This document shows, in pieces, positions 4,182 through 6,266 of a stretch of DNA of 6,266 nucleotides (its first letter is position 1; every line of letters begins with the position of its first letter). A program made the translations under genes and the position numbers. Source of the DNA: DASYAN01 sp036501345 (lineage in GTDB: Bacteria; Chloroflexota; Ktedonobacteria; Ktedonobacterales; Ktedonobacteraceae); the NCBI GenBank assembly GCA_036501345.1, contig DASYAN010000212.1, positions 1 through 6,266 of the forward strand, given 5' to 3'. The notes under the pieces are model-generated. The model saw only the letters and a list, made by a program, of their open reading frames with translations. It ran no database searches and was not told the origin of the DNA.

Positions 4182-6266
4182 ATGCAGGATCTTGCATTTT
4201 CTTTATGGTGTGATCGCCTAGAATTCTCTGAGGCAACACGAAAGGTCACACAACAGATTCGATCATCTGAACCAGTGAGGAGTAGGCAGAGCCGTGTGGG
4301 AAACTGGACGGGTCGATATCCCAGTAGCAAAATGGGAAGAACCATTCAGTTTGAGAGCCGGACAGAAGAGTTTGCGGCCATTACGACTCATGAATATGAT
4401 GATAGCGTGTTAGAGTATTATGATCAGCCATCGAAGATAGAAATGCGATATGTCTCGAAAAGCGGCCGTCCTGTTGTGTTCTGGAACACACCTGATTTCT
4501 TTGTCTTACGAACAGATCGTGCAGGGTGGGAAGAGTGGAAGCCAGAGGAGACATTAGTCGAACTGGCTAAAACGATGCCGAACAGGTATCAACGTGATGC
4601 GCAAGGACGATGGCAGTGCCCTCCGGGAGAGGTGTATGCGGCTCGTTACGGCTTAACATATGAAGTATGCACATCTCAGAGTCTTAACCCAATATATGTC
4701 CGTAACCTCCGCTTTCTTGAAGGCTACCTCCGTGATCCATATTTGCAAGTTGAGGCATCTGCCCTGAAAATCGTGCAGGAACTCTTTGCGGAAGAGCCAG
4801 TCATGACGTTGGAAACACTCTTAGAATACGTTGATGCCCAACATATCTACAGCGCATTACTCCTTCAACATTTTGCTGTCGATCTCTCGGTGGCTCCTCT
4901 GGCAGAGAGTGCATCTGTGCATATCTTTCGTGATAAGGATGTTGCGCGTGCGTACCTCATTCTTGCTGGATCTCCTTACGAGAAGTCGAACGCGCCTTTT
5001 GTGGAAGTAGGCGTCGGACGAGGAGTGGTCTGGGATGGGCAAGCCTGGACGATGTACAACCATGGAGAAACCTCCATAGCTTTGCGGAACGCGCGTGGTG
5101 ATTGGGTCGAGATCAGATCCGAGGAATTTCATGCATTGATTTCTCAAGGAGTGATGACGCAACCAGTTCAAGCAGATCCTGTGCATCGATACCATGTAAG
5201 TAATGCAGAAATAGCGATTCTGGCGAAAGCAAAAAAACAAGACTATCAGGCGGCAAATCGCAGATATCAGCTCCTCCAGAGATATCTGTCAGGGGAGACG
5301 CCAGAGCAACTTGGTGTGCCGTATCGCACGCTTCGTGATTGGGAAGTGAAGTGGGACGCCGCCGAGCAGAAGTACGGTCATGGATATATTGGATTAATCT
5401 CGAAGTATCAACGGAGTGGAAATACCAAGCGAGTCCTCCCCGAAGAGGCTCTCAAGGCCATGTTGGAGTTCATCCAGAATGATTATGAAACAGATCGGCA
5501 GAAGCCGAAAATCCATTCCTGGGGCCAAATGGCTCGCTATTGCGAGGCTCATGGGATTCACCCTCCAAGCTACAAAACCTATTGCAAAGAAATTAACAAA
5601 CGGAAAGGGTATGAACAAACATTGAAGCGCAAAGGGCGTCGTGCCGCTTACCAGGAACAGGTTCCCTATCTGGTGCTTGATCACAGTACCCCTCGCCACG
5701 GGGATTTTCCCTGGCAAATTGTGCATCTTGATCACGATCTCCTGGATATTCAACTCTGCTGTTCACGGACAGGCAAGGTTCTTGGCAAACCGTGGGCAAC
5801 GGTGATGACCGATGCGTATTCGCGACGCGTCTTTGCCCTGTATTTATCCTACGATGCCCCTTCTCACCGCTCAGATATGATGGTGCTACGAGAATGTGTC
5901 CGACGCCACGGGCGATTACCTCAAACATTGGTAGTAGATCGTGGTGCTGATTTTAATAGCACCTACTTCGAGTCATTGCTGGCATTTTACACGATCACCA
6001 AATTGGAGCGTCCGACTGCTGAGCCTCGTGCAGGTTCCATCATTGAGCGCTTGTTTGGCACCACGAATACGAGTTTTCTGAACAACGTTCTGGGAAATAC
6101 GCAAGCCAGCAAAAAGCCACGTGAAACCACGCCGTCAGTTGATCCGAAGCGAAAGGCCATCTGGACGTTAGCAGCGTTGTATCGAAAACTCTGCCAGTGG
6201 TGTTACGACATCTATGATACGCGGTATCACTCGACCCTTGAACGGACACCACGGGAGGAATTTGAA
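4182..6266 (+). CDS. tnsAB: TnsA-TnsB fusion transposase of a Tn7-like element (3' end beyond window)
   Basis: One open frame joins both cutting enzymes of Tn7-type cut-and-paste transposition. TnsA cleaves the 5' ends of the element; TnsB binds the ends, cleaves the 3' ends and joins them to the target. The TnsA nuclease covers about residues 50-130: FESRTEEF with E62, TPDFFV with D105, and EEWKPEE with K120, the E-D-K triad of TnsA. A TnsA C-terminal-like helical region follows (about 170-255). TnsB begins near 270 with its beta-rich N-terminal part (GVVWDGQAWTMYNHGE), then helix-turn-helix DNA-binding regions (about 355-410). The DDE core has D517 in HLDHDLLD, D586 in VVDRGADF and E622 in GSIIERLFGT, with 35 residues between the last two. 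The ATG at 4182 follows GAAGAGAG (4166-4173) at 8 nt; a stop (4143-4145) closes the frame upstream. No frameshift was seen in the 695 codons, and the remainder of TnsB is beyond the edge. Partners TnsC and TniQ/TnsD would be expected downstream. Confidence 0.92.
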   Translation, partial: MQDLAFSLWCDRLEFSEATRKVTQQIRSSEPVRSRQSRVGNWTGRYPSSKMGRTIQFESRTEEFAAITTHEYDDSVLEYYDQPSKIEMRYVSKSGRPVVFWNTPDFFVLRTDRAGWEEWKPEETLVELAKTMPNRYQRDAQGRWQCPPGEVYAARYGLTYEVCTSQSLNPIYVRNLRFLEGYLRDPYLQVEASALKIVQELFAEEPVMTLETLLEYVDAQHIYSALLLQHFAVDLSVAPLAESASVHIFRDKDVARAYLILAGSPYEKSNAPFVEVGVGRGVVWDGQAWTMYNHGETSIALRNARGDWVEIRSEEFHALISQGVMTQPVQADPVHRYHVSNAEIAILAKAKKQDYQAANRRYQLLQRYLSGETPEQLGVPYRTLRDWEVKWDAAEQKYGHGYIGLISKYQRSGNTKRVLPEEALKAMLEFIQNDYETDRQKPKIHSWGQMARYCEAHGIHPPSYKTYCKEINKRKGYEQTLKRKGRRAAYQEQVPYLVLDHSTPRHGDFPWQIVHLDHDLLDIQLCCSRTGKVLGKPWATVMTDAYSRRVFALYLSYDAPSHRSDMMVLRECVRRHGRLPQTLVVDRGADFNSTYFESLLAFYTITKLERPTAEPRAGSIIERLFGTTNTSFLNNVLGNTQASKKPRETTPSVDPKRKAIWTLAALYRKLCQWCYDIYDTRYHSTLERTPREEFE

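Noticed and set aside
4007..4345. 112-aa minus-strand ORF
   Set aside because: It runs through the MITE-like element and the start of tnsAB on the opposite strand and has no domain pattern; a shadow frame.
4857..5928. Several minus-strand ORFs of 110-130 aa
   Set aside because: They lie opposite the TnsA-TnsB frame, whose motifs are unmistakable.

Overview
The window looks like accessory, mobile-element-rich bacterial DNA. It has strong Shine-Dalgarno sites, long spacers rich in inverted repeats, low-complexity proteins of unknown function, and the start of a Tn7-like transposase gene that runs off the right edge. The style (small winged-HTH plus coiled-coil proteins, TnsA-TnsB fusions, abundant insertion debris) recalls Ktedonobacteria (Chloroflexota). 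That is an impression from the proteins only; there is no rRNA, tRNA or housekeeping gene to fix the taxon.

Left part (1-1009): a 72-aa protein of unknown function on the minus strand (114-332) and a 118-aa MerR/excisionase-like DNA-binding protein on the plus strand (653-1009) are divergent. The 320-bp spacer between them is crowded with candidate control sites. These are a sigma70-type promoter with an 8+8 inverted repeat over its -10 (minus strand), a 15-bp direct repeat, a 12-bp perfect palindrome, an extended -10 promoter, and six GGACA motifs in both orientations. The two nearest the HTH gene start are exactly 10 bp apart. This suggests an autoregulated regulator.

Middle part (1010-3911): about 420 bp without a recognisable gene is followed by a large inverted repeat (15-bp perfect arms, 1433-1520) immediately before the ribosome site of a 340-aa protein (1541-2563). 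That protein is built from two sets of three tandem helical-hairpin repeats. After a 283-bp spacer comes a second unrecognised gene (2847-3605) with a long proline/glutamine/arginine-rich N-terminus and a folded-looking C-terminal domain. The same reading frame continues open beyond its TAA stop to 3911, and the sequence beyond the stop reads as ordinary protein. I therefore interpret 2847-3911 as one 354-codon gene interrupted by a nonsense codon, with readthrough as the alternative. The two middle genes share the architecture of a disordered N-terminus followed by an alpha-rich C-terminus. They may act together, but no function can be assigned.

Right part (3912-6266): a 68-bp element with 16-bp terminal inverted repeats flanked by TTA direct repeats (4003-4070) looks like a MITE mobilised by an IS5-type transposase. 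Then a TnsA-TnsB fusion starts at 4182 and is cut by the window edge after 695 codons. Its TnsA nuclease residues (E62, D105, K120) and TnsB DDE residues (D517, D586, E622) are all readable, so it should be active. Such fusions occur in several Tn7-like groups, including some CRISPR-associated transposons. The genes that would decide which type this is (tnsC, tniQ, any cas genes) lie beyond the right edge. No transposon end could be confirmed inside the window.
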